A stretch of DNA of 64,000 nt from NCBI RefSeq assembly GCF_905163445.1, contig NC_053187.1, positions 10,292,001 through 10,356,000 of the forward strand, written 5' to 3'. The translations under genes and the position numbers were made by a program. The notes beneath the pieces were generated by a model. The model saw only the letters and a program-made list of their open reading frames with translations, ran no database searches and was not told the DNA's origin. This stretch comes from Pararge aegeria. Taxonomy: Eukaryota; Arthropoda; Insecta; Lepidoptera; Nymphalidae. Below, one piece after another: positions 46,301 to 59,224 of the stretch; positions within the stretch are counted from its first letter, which is position 1, and each line of letters begins with the position of its first letter.

Positions 46301-49300
46301 TGGACTAAAGGCCTTTTTCCAATTGAAGGGTTTGCCCATAATCACCAAGCTGGGCAGATTGATTGGTCGAACCAGTCGATGGCAGTAGTTGACTTGTAAC
46401 TACACCAGTGGGAAGAGGAGGGTTGGTTACACCTGTATTCTGAACATCCATCAGTGGCACACGTATTACAAACTTATGATGTTACATAAATGTGTTAATA
46501 AAATGTTTTTTTTATTATAATTTATAATTTCATTTGAACCAGATTTTTCAAGATCATTTGGAGTCCATTCAATTCACAGTATAGGAGTTTCGATCAATAT
46601 TAATTATGTTGTACCTTGCCAGGGACATCAGTAATGGTGATACAGCATCTAATTTAAGTAACCACATTCAGACTCTGCGCTCTGAAGTTGTTAAATTAAG
46701 GTAACTAGTAAATTTCAGTTCCATAAATAGAATAAATTATTTGTAAAAAAATTCAATGACACACTATTGTCTATTGCAGAAATCAATTAGCAGTTTCTCA
46801 AAATGAAAATAAAGAGAAAATGCAAAGATTTGCCTTAGAAGAAAAACATATCAGAGAAGAGAATCTGCGTTTGCACCGGAAATTACAACAAGAGGTATGT
46901 TTCAGAACATATCGAGCTTTCATCATAGAATTAGCGTTACCGACAAATAAAAATTAATTCCAAAAGAAGGTTTACTTCAATATGCAAAAAAACCTTCCTT
47001 TTAAATTTTTTCATTACTTACGTATACGTTAATTCGGCGGTTAATTCTCGATAGATGCCACAGATTAAACTAAGTTATCCACTGTCTAGTGTAGTGTCAT
47101 ATATTCTTTCTAAGTAATCGTTCTTTTTATTATTGAAACAAAAAGGTTCACTTGTTTTACTGTGACATCATCAACCCAGTGGCCGTCCCACAACTCTTGT
47201 TATTACTGAAAAATTAAATTAAAAAATGATAAATTAAATAAATCTATTTTGCATAGGATGTGCCATGTGGTGCTGTGTGGTAAAAAGTTTAACCCAAAGA
47301 AAGATGTTCTGTGCGAGGATCTAATGTTTACTACTGTAAGCTAAAGTAACTTGTATTCACACAGGTGGAACGTCGGGAAGCGTTGTGTCGTCATCTCTCT
47401 GAAAGTGAGTCATCCTTGGAGATGGAGGAAGAGAGGCAATTCAATGAGGCTTTAAGTGTAAGTATTCATTTGAGGTTCATTTGAGGTTTAATCAGTGAGG
47501 TTGGTGTAGCTTAGCTGTGTTTGTGCATATCATTTGTTGTTGACCTGAGTCTAAAAGAATGGGGCAGTAACTTTATACGCATTTATCTGAAAAGTGACTT
47601 GAATGTAAAAAAATAAAACAAGAAGGTAGAAAATAATGACACACAATTACACAATGTCACAAGATTAAGATTACTATTACTGCCCTAAGTTTTCTGATGC
47701 TATCTATCTATCGAATTTATTTACGCTTTTCGTCCGCAATTCTATATTTTAGGTATGTCACACAATTTAAAAGTTGAAAAGTACAACTGTATTAAATGTG
47801 CTTTAATAGATATTAAAATAGTCAGATACATAAGTTATAGTGAGCGATATTTGGCCTAAAATGACCATGCTCCACCTCAGTTTGACATATTATGTCCTAT
47901 GCCCACAAAAAAGCACAGGTCTCCTCTCAGAATGAGTAGGCCGTAGTACACGCTGTCCAATCAATCAAAAATACTTTATTGGACACAAAACCAAAATAGA
48001 AAAAAAAAACTACAAAGGTACCAGTAATTTAAATTTGTTTAACAAAGGCGGCCGGAGATGGCGGCCAGTGCCATCTCTGGTCTTTCGACGCCATACAAAT
48101 CATAGTTAACTTTTACGCGATCGAATAGTTAAAAAAATTCGCACTCAGCACACAGATCATAATCGTATCAACCATTCTATTGTCTGGCATAGGTTTTGAA
48201 GGGATTTTCAAACACTTGCTACTTTTTGTCGTAACAGATGTTTGATGCCTGCTCACCTTGTCCAATGTCCATCCACTTTTCTTAACCATCTGTTGAGGGG
48301 GCTGAGCTACGTATTTGGCCCGAAAATACCATGCCCCTCAATTTGAACGATTATTTCCTATGCCCACTACAAAGCACAGGTCTCTTCTCAGAATGAGTAG
48401 GGTTAAGGCCGTAGTACACGCTGTCCAATCAATCCAAAATACTTAAAACCAAAATGGAAAAAACTATAAAAGTCATTTAATTTTCTGTAACAAAGGCGGC
48501 CTTATCACTTACAGCGTTTTCTTCCAGGCAACAATTTTAGGAAATGGACTTATAAATTGAATTAGCGGCGCGTAAAGTACTCAGAATATACATGCATAAA
48601 CAAAATCGGTACAAACAACATAAAACACATAAAATAAACTAATACATATTTCACTAATTTAAAATAAACGAATACATCATAAGTGCGTATGGTAGCCTTC
48701 ACTTTAGGATCATTTTTTTATTGTTATAATTGACTGACCAAGCAGATGGCTCACCTGATGGTAACTGGACAACCATCGCCTATAAACAGCAACACTTAAC
48801 AGGGCATGATAGGAGCACGTCCTGCTATATACCGTTCTGCGTCCATCAATTTAATCTGTAGGTGTTGAAACTATTGTGACTGCAATTACACCTGCAACCA
48901 CACAGCATTCCAACCATGCTGCTTACCGGCAGAAATAAACATGGCGATAGTTCTTCCACGGACGAGATCAGTCACAAAAAGCTCTACTAATACTAAAATT
49001 ATCATCATGGAGAACTCCTAGAGGTATGCAGGTTTCCTCACGAGGTTTTCCTTCACCAATACAGTAAGCAGTGGCGTGTATACACAGGGTATGCAGATGA
49101 TATAAAATAAAAATAAAAAACTCCAGTATGAGTTATAAATACTTAAGGGTAGACTGTTTATAAAACTCACAATGCCTATCCTTAAGTTTTTTATAACTCT
49201 TACTGGAGGTTTTTATTTTATTTTATATCTGCATACATATAATCTGCCCGCTTAGTGCATAACTCGATCGAACTCGTGGATCGAACTCGCTACTCCGGAA

Positions 49301-50349
49301 AAAGAAGCTACAAGTCTAGTAGAATCGCATGTACGTCTTCAAATTGTAATATGTGTGGCAGGCGCGGTCACGTAGTGTTTCGTCGCCCGGAGGGTCAAGA
49401 CCGCTGTCACCATACGCATCGCCACTGTTGCCTGCGCCCACCGGCCTGCAGCACTCGAGACCATCGCTACATTTCAACTCTCAGGTAAAGAAATTAACAT
49501 GTACACCCATATAAGTTATGGATGGATGTGGATGGATGTGGATTGGTAAATAAAATTACGGTGATTCTATCCTAAGAATGATTTAATTAATCAATTATTT
49601 CCAAATCTAATGTATAACTAACTGTTCACTGAGTTTTTGGTTTTTTGACGACCTACGTGGAGCAACAGCTGTGGATTCAGGTGGAATGACCCAGGTCCGA
49701 AAAGCCCCACAGAGAAAGTTTGAAAATTAATAATTTCTGAATTTTTTTTGGTATGTTCTGGTAGGAGGCTTCTACAGTGGCTAGTTACCACCACCATACA
49801 GACAAAGACGTGCCGCGAATGAGCTTCAATCTATTATTTTATTATTCAAGCCTCAAGGGTCAGGCCAATGAAAAAATTATTTGGTTTTTCTATAAAGAAA
49901 TACTTAATACCAAGCCGATGGAAATTTGCGTTGATTAACCTCCGCACCTCGGAGAGCACGGGGGTTAATCAACCGGGTCGTGGCGGAGTTTCCGTTCCAT
50001 CGGAATATGAGAGTAAGGGAATAGAGATTGCACCTGTGTTTGCAATTCTTTCTGGAGATTGACGTGGTCGAAACCGGACAGGAACCTGTTGTTATTGATG
50101 GGGGACTGTTGGACCCTTTCCAAGTGACCTTGTGTATATTTATTCTCAAGGTTCCTTTGTATTAAACAGGGGAGAAGAACAAACGAACGGTTCGTGAAAC
50201 CCGCGGTGCCAGGCGCCGGGGGTCTTCCACCACGAGCGCCACTCGACCCGCCCACAGTCCCAGCGCCCGTCGTACCCCTCGCACCACCCGCACCGCCTTC
50301 GCCCTCCATGCAGCCCGCCAGCCCCATGGACACCTCCTCCAGAGACTAA
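43343..50349 (+). CDS. CCDC6: CCDC6 coiled-coil scaffold protein
   Basis: Exons: 43343-43367, 43449-43578, 44391-44481, 44871-45020, 45273-45416, 46044-46183, 46623-46700, 46780-46894, 47365-47457, 49362-49484, 50170-50349 (TAA 50347-50349). All phases agree and give 422 residues (human CCDC6 has 474). Matches to CCDC6: MGDSASESDSSS, KALQEENRALRQAS, AEQEEEYISNTLLKKIQALK, LVNRLWKRMDKLEAEKR, LDQPVSDPASPRD, REALCRHLSESESSLEM. A long coiled coil fills about residues 45-315; the tail is Ser/Pro-rich (SRSVSSPGGSRPLSPYASP, then FVKPAVPGAGGLPP). In vertebrates CCDC6 is an ATM substrate in the DNA-damage response. The start at 43343 uses a 25-nt exon that joins in frame; ATG 43457 (MGDSAS), which aligns with the human N-terminus, is the alternative start. 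Confidence 0.93.
46275..46480 (-). repeat. Family C repeat in a CCDC6 intron
   Basis: 'agaacattccactgctggac', 'taaaggcc' and 'gggtttgcccataatcacca' are the complement of the 32.6-kb copy. Confidence 0.6.
47850..48560. repeat. Composite repeat duplicated in tandem (period about 460 bp)
   Basis: Copy 1 about 47850-48060, copy 2 about 48308-48500. Both contain, in order, 'cctatgcccac', 'aaagcacaggtctc', 'tcagaatgagtag', 'gccgtagtacacgctgtcc', 'aatcaatc' and 'aacaaaggcggcc'. The unit itself joins a SINE-B-like piece to a LINE 3'-UTR-like piece. It lies in the CCDC6 intron between exons ending at 47457 and starting at 49362. Confidence 0.7.
48715..48975. repeat. Dispersed repeat (family E)
   Basis: 'tgaccaagcagatggctcac', 'ctgatggtaactgg' and later 'accacacagcattccaacca' match, from memory, a common lepidopteran repeat type. 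Only one copy is in this window. Confidence 0.5.
49069..49240. repeat. Imperfect inverted repeat with hAT-like left end
   Basis: Starts 'cagtggcgtgtatacacagg', resembling the hAT element's right terminus read inward (28533-30159). Arms about 49089-49152 and 49176-49236 are inverted with few mismatches ('gtatgcagatgatataaaat' against 'attttatatctgcatac'). The right terminus is degraded. It lies 120 bases upstream of the CCDC6 exon at 49362. Confidence 0.65.
49740..50060. repeat. Repeat fragments in the last CCDC6 intron
   Basis: 49745-49830 is a family D end ('gtaggaggcttctacagtgg'). 49912-49998 forms a loose stem: 'ccgatggaaatttgcgttga' pairs with 'tttccgttccatcgg', with 'ttgattaacc'/'ggttaatcaa' nested inside. 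Confidence 0.45.
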
Positions 50350-50555
50350 ACAGACTTGCCTGTAAATCGCGTACCAGGTTCTAGCAAGCCGGCAAGCCAG
50401 CTAACGGCTTTCTGCGTCGAAATGATACACATTTAGAAAACTGTCGGTACTGCATAAACACGGTGCCTTTTCATCGTCTTACATCGGCTGGGCCTTTAAA
50501 CTACCCGGTCTAGAATATCTCCAGGCAATAATCAAAATAAATTGATCAAATAAAC
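50350..50555 (+). terminator. CCDC6 3' UTR with candidate poly(A) signals
   Basis: AATAAA occurs at about 50536 and 50549, roughly 190-200 bases after the stop. A longer 3' UTR cannot be excluded. Confidence 0.45.
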
Positions 50556-50559
50556 CTAT

Positions 50560-53500
50560 TCAAACATTTTTATCGCTTCAATTAATGGCCGGAACAGTCA
50601 TATAAGCTCACACTTACTTTAAAGTGGTTCTAAATGCACCGAAATAATAGATATTTTATTTATTCAAAATGTTTTGTTGACAAATATACTCGGTAGCCGT
50701 TCCAAGAAGATAAGTCACCGTGTTTTATCGTAAAATATAGATGGTTTCAAAATAGAGCGTGCTTGACTATTTTGTTTTGTGGCTTAATCCATAACTGCGT
50801 ACTGGTTTTATAATAGTAAGGTATATGTCGGCCGGTATTAATGATTAATGAATATATAGATTAGCTATCTGAAGTTTGTATGCCAGTTCCATAAACTCTC
50901 TATGTGACAGATGACGAGCACAAAACTCTCAGACTGACAAACTGCTTGCGATTTTATATCATATGCCTTTACTAAGCCACCAGTTTTTGGTAGAGTTTCG
51001 TAAAGTGCCAGATGGCGAGTGCATTTCTTACCATTTTCGTGTGAGGAGTTGAACACTCCAAAATCCTCAATCTAAATACGCGAACTCTTTGTATGCTAAA
51101 TATTAGCAGAACTGCAACAGAGATGCCAGGCGCTCAAAGGACAACCGCAAAAATGTTAACAAGCCAAAAGCCTGTTAATTGTTGCTCAATAAATTTAACG
51201 TAATTTTATGAGACTTTTTCTAGAGTTTTGATTTCTGTACAATGCAATTTTTAAAAATAGGAATAGTATTTTTGTTTTTCTAAAAAAAAAAACGTTTTAT
51301 AGATGATGGCATAAAACGAAACTTATGTTACGATGTTATTCCAGTGTGAATTGTCAGTCAATTGCTAACAGCTTGTTGTCAATTGTCAATGTGCTAACTG
51401 ACAGTTTAAGAACGATATATAATGTTTTAAAACATGTTGTTTTCTTAATATTTAATGTCTCGCAATCTCTATATTAAGAAAATAAGGTTCCAATAGGTCA
51501 AATTTCTTAGCGCCCTTTTGTTTTCAGTACTACCTCTCTATAGAAAGCTGCGGTTGTCCTTTTTCGTCACGTCCCTCTATGCAAGCTAAAAACAAGTGTG
51601 TCCCTGTGACTTAAGATATTTCGTTAATAACGCCATAGTAATCTCAGAAGGCATGTTTTAAATATTGCAAATTACGATGATAGATTATCAAGTCAATATA
51701 TACGTTGATGTATCTTGTATTGTTCCATTGCAATTGCACAGACAGTTGGCAATTCCGATGCATTTATTTTGTCTCTAAAAGAACTGCACATAAGCTGCAA
51801 AGTTGCAATCGAAATGCAGTTCAAACGCGGAATGCTGGTATGTATAGGCATTTACTGGGTGTCCTCGCTATGCTTCAGACGATAACATTATCTAAGTTTT
51901 ATGGAGATTTCTGTTGACAGTTGTTTAATAAATCAATAGTTTAGACATTCTAAAGGACTAAAGTTCCTGTGTACTGTGCACTATTCCTAGTGCAATTTGC
52001 GACTAGTCTTCTTCATTTAGAACACATTAGACACACTCGTAATTAGTTTTTTGGAGACAGGTCGTCACTGGTTACAAAATGAAAAAAAAGTTACTAAATA
52101 GGGGGCATGTACATCCTTAAAATGAGATTTAAACTTTTTCGATAGTAAAGTCGTTTTGAAAATCGAAACCAAACCAAACCTAAGATTATTTTATACCTCA
52201 AATTAGTTAACACGTCTGGCTCGTGATTGAATTAGAATATACATATAGCTATATTCCAATATAATCGCTATTCCAAAGAAAATATTGTGCATAATGCGAG
52301 GGCTGCGAGTTGTGTACGGAGTGCACACATTTCATATTAATTGTACCTTTAGTTAAATAACTTAGAACACGCCACGGCACATAAAACAATCACAAGTTTT
52401 CGAATGCTTGAGCATTCGAAAAGCTAGTAATTGTCTGCGAGCTAGCTTGCAACTGGACTGAACACAGTTTAAACAGAATTATGTGTAATGATAAACTTAT
52501 TTGTATACTCATTGAGAATACCGGCACGCAAGTAAAGCCGAGCAGACATACCGCAGGGGTTGCGGGCAAGAGGGGAAGGGCACCACACTCTGGATCGCAC
52601 CCATTCGCTGCCTTATCGAGCGGCCAAATCACTACACACATATATTAGTATTCAGTGATAAGTGGCGTCTTCTCAATTTAAATATATTTTAATGTTCTCA
52701 AAACGATTTCATTATGCTCATTTTCTATGACGCTATAGTGTTTCGGCACTCAATAACGACTTTACGATTGGGAGCGTGCAAATCATATTTTATTAGGTTG
52801 GTATGGCATTCTGCCCGACTGTAAAGATTCGCGCATACCGAGGTTAGGCGCGGCTTAACGCATTGAAATGCAATTTCAATGCATTCTACTCCGGTCTGTC
52901 CAAAATTCTAATAATTTTAATATTATAAAAATATTTTCGGAATCACGTGATACTAGACCAATAAACCGAGACGAAACTTTATCGGTCTATGTTAAATCGA
53001 AAATCCTATGACCATTGCTTTATGACACATTTTATATTGTCACAAATGTAGTAGGTATTTGAGCTCAACGATGTTGAAAAATACACTCCAATTTTTCTCC
53101 GAAATGTGAAATATACCAAAAAATAAATTCCAATAGATGAAATGTGAACAAAAAGTAAAGCTAACTAAAAATATATACAAAAGCAAATTTCGCAACGAAT
53201 TTAGAAATTACGATTATATAAATAAAATAGACATCTGAATGAGGGTAAAATATTACCGGAGGAGTGTAAATTGTTTTCTATTCTTTGTTATTAGTTTCTA
53301 GACCAAAAAGAAACTTACATTATTATATGTAAATCTTCCTCTCATTGGTGCCAATGACACACATCTCTTAAATTAATTTTATACGTCTAAAAGTATTGCC
53401 GTCCTTTTCATTCTTTGCGGAAAAGGATAGCACTGTTTAGATATGTACAGAGATTTGTCTACAACAGATTGGCACCATTGTCTTTCTAATAACCGAAAGA

Positions 53501-56500
53501 CGGACAACTACGCATAACGCGTAACTTCGCGTTCTAAGGCGTGATAATGGACACTATTACCGAAACGGGACACTAAGTTTCTAATTGCTTACATCGAAAA
53601 CTTTAAAAGTAAAGAAATTGAATGTAAATAATTTAAGCGAGGGTAAATAAAGAATACCATCTTATAAAAAACAAGAAATTTATTTAAACTTTTCAATACT
53701 AAATTTTTGTGTATTGTACGTTTGCACGCCCTAATTTTTCATCAGTTTCAAATAATTGTGTTTTTAAATCTAAACACGGCAGCTACACCATCTTTTGATT
53801 TAAAGTGTTGTTTAAAAAACATTAAAAAAGTAAATATTTTTTACACTTTTATTCTTTTTTTATAACGTACTTTGCACTATAAAACGTAATGAAAGTATTG
53901 TTAACATAGTGAGACAAGTTAAATTAAAACATCTTTTTGTTTTTTATTTTAAACTTAATTTTGAAAATAAAGTAAGTGTCTGATTGCGTAGCGCCAAAAT
54001 TTATAGGTATCTTGAGAGACCTGCCCAGTAATCATGTTAATGTTTGACCACCTTATGGAATATGACCAAAACTTGTATTGAGACTTAAGTAATCATTGGA
54101 TCACATAACTATATTGGATTAAGTCTCATGGCGAGTTCACAATATGTAACACACAAAAACGAGGTGTTGTATCAAATGTATGATAAATCTAAAACATAGC
54201 TTCAAGCATTTAATGGCACGGCCTAGAACGAACGTTGATTTTAAAAAATTGGTCGTTGCTTTATTAAGATAATTTGAATTATTTAACAATATTGTTACTA
54301 TGTCCTCGCTGCTGGCCACTAATTATTTATATTGCCAGTTAAACGGCGAAAAGTTTAGTTATTATTTTATCATATGCGGCGGTAAGGTAGACATCTTTTG
54401 GTTGGTGTTAAAATGCAAACGACTTATTTAACAGTAAATATAACAAGTAAAGTCTATTTTTTATTAAATGTCTTTCAATGTAAACAATTTTTACATTATT
54501 TTTCAGTACATACATAGGTATGTGAAGAATATATTGTTCTGTTTTAATTTTTTTATTCATTTCTATACAGTTATTTTTTTTAAATATACCTTATACTAAA
54601 AAGTGATAAAAAAATTGTTTACAATACAAGTCGGTTGGATAAAATCGAGATAATCTGAACGCGAGGCAAATATAAATCCATCCATGTAGCAAACATATGC
54701 AACATGGATGGCACTCCGCAAAGCTATGCGCTCCTAAGCGGAACAGCATCCAGGTTGCGCAACTTCAGATTAAACAGTTTCGGTTGAACTGTACAATACT
54801 AGACGGTTAATGTGGCGTGCTTCGCAGAGGATTTAGAAGCGGCGCTGTGATGGTTATTCCCGTAATCCGATCCCTGCAACCAATTAAAGTCTTCTTTATT
54901 TATTACGCGCAGAAGACGCCTCGTTAACGCCCTTCACGAAGGTAACTCAGTTTCAGTTAGTACTTATAACCTCTGCGCACGTGCACAAAAAAAGTTTTGC
55001 GTTTGTATTTATATAAACCAGATTTGTCTATGTAGACACACTTCCCTGGGAACGCAAATGCCAATGCATTTGACAAAATACATACGTCGAAACCAAACGC
55101 GCTCCTTATCGTGTTGTAGGCGCGATTGAGTCGATACAAATCCGACAAGGGTGTGCACTAAGTACGTCGTCTGCGTCGCTTAGTAGAGTACTCGCAAAAT
55201 AGGTACTGATTTTCGAAGTTGCAATAAAGCGGTATGGATCGCTCACGGTTCTGCCGAGATCATTTATTATACTAGTACATTGCGCAGCCATACGCCTAGT
55301 CTTCAGGGTCCTAAGTCTGCTATAACAAATGCTTCTCAGTAGTAAATCAATTACATCATAGTAGGTACTAATAAAAACAATAAAACGGGTTATTAACATT
55401 AAGCTTTTAACAATAAATAAAAATTCGTGGGTGACTATTTACCGTAAGTTTTTTTTTTTAACAAATAAGCATGCACTATTGATTGCACACCAACCAATTC
55501 TTGTTGCACATAATATTTTTATGTAGATAAAGGTTTTTTAATTAATATATTTTTTAATTAGTACTATTATGTAATGACATCAATGATCAATGGATCATAA
55601 TGAACTATTGAGACAATAATTTTAATAGCAGATTTGGGGCTTTGATGACTACTAGTTCTGCGATCTCTGTACAAACTCTGTATGGCCTTAAAGGTTATCG
55701 TTACTTCCCACACGAGCTCTTACGTTTTTAAAATAAAATGCACATCACTCACTGCCACTTACACGTTAGGTACATGAAAACTGGCCTTTGCAGTGTTGCG
55801 CGGCTTAACTTTTAGGCGGCTTATGTGTCAGGATCAGCGTCAAGAACATTACCTCGAGATTTTGGGAGATAGTATATGGATAACTGCACTCATGACTTTA
55901 ACTAAAAGCAAATTCTAAATCTGGTAACCAAATCAAAGTCATGCTTAAATATAGCCGAGTTGAGAAGCTCAATTTTAGAAGTTTATTCAATTTAAAAATA
56001 TGGTATTTTTTTAAACTGGACTTCAAAAAAGAAGGAACATTATACTAATCCGATTTCCGTGCTTGATTAGATAATTCGTTGATTTCCGTTTTGCAACCGT
56101 AAAAAATATATGATTCATAGTTTGGAGTATAGACTATAGTCTCTTGTTTTGTCATGTATACAATAAATATTAAGTTTTGTATATTTGGTTGCCGGGTAGC
56201 GTACGGTTGATACCGGTTTTTGAGCTTCAAGATAGCACGATCACGGGCTTAAAACAAAATTCGTGCAACACTCGCGCAGGTATCGATGTTAAGTTTCTCC
56301 TACAAAATATAAGTAATAATATTAATGATAATATTCAACTCGCAATATCTTGAACATGGCTAACGGCGGAATACTGAAAAGTCAATTTATATACATGTTA
56401 GGAAAATTTAGATTTTAACTTTATAGTTGCTTTTTGTAATCTCGCGGGATCTGTTTGTTTTGTTGGGCTGAAAGCTATTTCTATGAAAAAGAGTTTTAAA

Positions 56501-58895
56501 TATTTCGGGTAGTAATTACTTTACTCTTTTTTTTAAAGTGGCATAAAAATATATGTATGTGTGAATCAATAACTGGACCAAGCATGATTGTTTGAGAAAA
56601 TTTACCATAAATTGTCAGATTTTCGCTTTAAAAGCTATCAAAGTTATACTGATGGCGCCATCAGTGAATAATTGAAACTAAATGTATATATTGTTACTCT
56701 AAAGTAAAATTATTTGAATTAATGCTAGCTTTTTCTTAATAGAGGTTTTTGCGTGTTCGCTAATAAGGAATCAAATAAAATTGGCGTGCACAAGGTAAGC
56801 CAGGTTCCACACCAAAATACTCAAATACTCAAACCCCTTTGACTGTCTTGGAGATGCTATTTGAGAACAGAAAGGTCCTTAGTACACTTGGATGCTATAA
56901 AAGCAGGAAATTGCGTCAAGATCGGTTCAGTCGTTGAGCCCTGCCGTATGTTATAAACAAAACATACACTTAAGCTTACGAAATTCGAGTTTAAAGATTC
57001 TTTTCGGTATTCGGAGTCAGTCATTTTCCTTGCTTAGATCTATTTATTATTACGTTTGGCGACATCTGGGGTATTACTGCTACATATTAAAACAATATTA
57101 CAATTCTGTGACAAAATGTCAACTATATTATAATAATACTGCTAAAAAGCAACGGTAGTAAGGCCTCCGTACGCTGTTATCTCCAACTTGTTCTTACTTT
57201 AATCAAAACTGACACACTGTCTTTTGTGTAAATGGTAATATTGATAGTAACAAGCCGCGAAATAAAGATGCAAGAATATCTAATAATACCTATACCGCCG
57301 CCGATTATGATCCAGAAGCGTTGAAACAATACTGCGTAATTAAAAACTAACTTAAAAATTAATACAATAGATAAAAGTGAACAAAATGGTCCTTCACACA
57401 ACTATATTATTGATTTTATAGAAAATTAGTTTTTGGATTTTACGCTGTATTGTATTACGACTAAATTACGTTTATGTAATGATATTTTAAGTTAAATGCC
57501 GATTTTACTAATCGCTTGGAGTTAATAATACTATAATATTGTAAAGGGCTTCTATGTGTGCGGCAGTGGGTATAATGTTATAGACTGTATAAATTCATAT
57601 GTGAATAAGGGTTATTAAAGAGTTGTAATCTATTTGATATATATCAAGTTTTGGTTCCAGTGCACTACTCTCTGTGTGTCGATTGTAAAAGAATGTATGT
57701 TATGACATGTTAAGGATGCTGTTTTGTGCTGCGCTCTCAGAAGTGAGTTGTTATGTTCAGGAGACTTGGGAGTAGTGCCGCTGAGCTTATTGATTCGATT
57801 CAATTATGCAAATTTTCACTTAAACAGTTATTTTTTTCATGTTAATAAAAGAAAATATATGCATTAATATTAATGTTGTGTTTTATTTAGTTTCAACCTG
57901 TGTGTTTCCTGTGGTTAAATTACAACGTTCCTTGCATAATTACAATAGGAGACGGTGAAAAATTGGGAATTTTTAATTTCTCTTTTCTGGTCTGGTAGTA
58001 GGCTTTAGACGTGGAGGCTGGACCACTCTCCCAAAATAGACGTGCCTCCAAGCGATTTACAGTTTTAGTTGCAGTAAGATGTTGCGTAGAAAACGATTAC
58101 GGGTGGGTTTAATATAACTGCCATATCTCTAACAGGCGACAGCATCATCACTTACCCTTAGGTGAGAATCAATCAAGGGTTAACTTGCAGAATAATAAAG
58201 AATCGCCTAAATAAATCATCATATAAGAGGCAGTAATTTCGAAATTACAGAGAAACACTTGAATTGATTTTTGTATGACCTAGATACAGATGAAACTGCA
58301 TTATGCGCTCAGGTAAATAATACGATGTGGGAGCGTAATCAATGCAGGCTGGTTCTGCGGACTTATAAATAAATTAAACGCTTTAAAAATAATCGAAACA
58401 TTAGCTTTTATTTATAACTTTTAAAGTTGAAGTGCGAAATGAACTAGCTCCCCGAGGATCCCTAATAACAAAGAGATTATATTATCACTGTGCGTAACAC
58501 TATGTTTAGATACTTATTGGTTAGTGGGTTTACGGTAAGCATTATAATTATTTTCATATAAACATAATTTAAGGAATAAAAGCACCCAAACTGTTTCATT
58601 ACGTTATTTATCTCGTAATTAAATAAATTCGTTAAAATTGCGTCCCTAAGTTGGTCACTGAGAACCTAACTAACTATAGGTTTTGATAATGTGGGACTTG
58701 GAGCACAGAATACATACAAAAGTAGTGGTTCCATACCAAAGATGCACTCCTGTGTAATGAAACCTATATTGTTATATTATAACTAATTTAAACTAACTAA
58801 TTTTTAGCCCTATTCTCCCAGGCATCCCAGTGAAATTATTCCGGTGAAATTTCTTATTAGTTTGGCTGGCGAATTAAAAATAATAAATAATAATA
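50560..58895. other. 8.3-kb interval without a recognised gene
   Basis: AT-rich. I found no exon series, no tRNA and no conserved protein motif on either strand. Contents are small palindromes (for example 52397-52422) and a family D repeat on the minus strand (57965-58170). Distant exons of genes outside the window, or a noncoding RNA, would not be visible to me. Confidence 0.5.
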
Positions 58896-58901
58896 AATAA
58901 A

Positions 58902-59152
58902 TATACTACGACAATACACATATCGCCACCTAGCCCCAAAGTAAGCGTAGCTTGTGTTATGGGGGTACTAAGATGACTGATGAATATTTTTATGAATTAT
59001 ATATACATAAATACTTAGAAAATACATATAAACACCCAGACACTGAAAAACACTTAATGCTCATCACACAAACATTTTCCAGTTGTGGGAACCGAACCCA
59101 CGGCCTTGGACTCAGAAAGCAGGGTCGCTGCCCACTGCGCCAGTCGGCCGTC
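58902..59152 (-). repeat. Full-length tRNA-derived SINE (family A)
   Basis: Minus strand: GACGGCCGACTGGCGCAG, GGTTCGGTTCCCAC (box B with one change), full body, and an AT-rich (taataaa)n tail at 58878-58902. Confidence 0.88.
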
Positions 59153-59173
59153 AAAAGAAATGAAGCCCGTAAG

Positions 59174-59222
59174 AATTGTCTGTTTATGCGAATTCTACAA
59201 GAATTCGCATAAACAGACAATT
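59174..59222. repeat. Perfect 22-bp hairpin beside the SINE
   Basis: Arms 59174-59195 and 59201-59222 are exact complements with loop TACAA. It begins 22 bases from the SINE's tRNA end. Confidence 0.96.
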
Positions 59223-59224
59223 AA

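Noticed and set aside
49255..49488. ORF with CNMCGRRGHVVF resembling a zinc knuckle
   Set aside because: It is the wrong frame of the CCDC6 exon 49362-49484, and the apparent motif spans the intron/exon border.
54957..55399. Overlapping minus-strand ORFs of 63 and 97 residues
   Set aside because: No motif, no supporting splice sites, and composition like the surrounding noncoding DNA.
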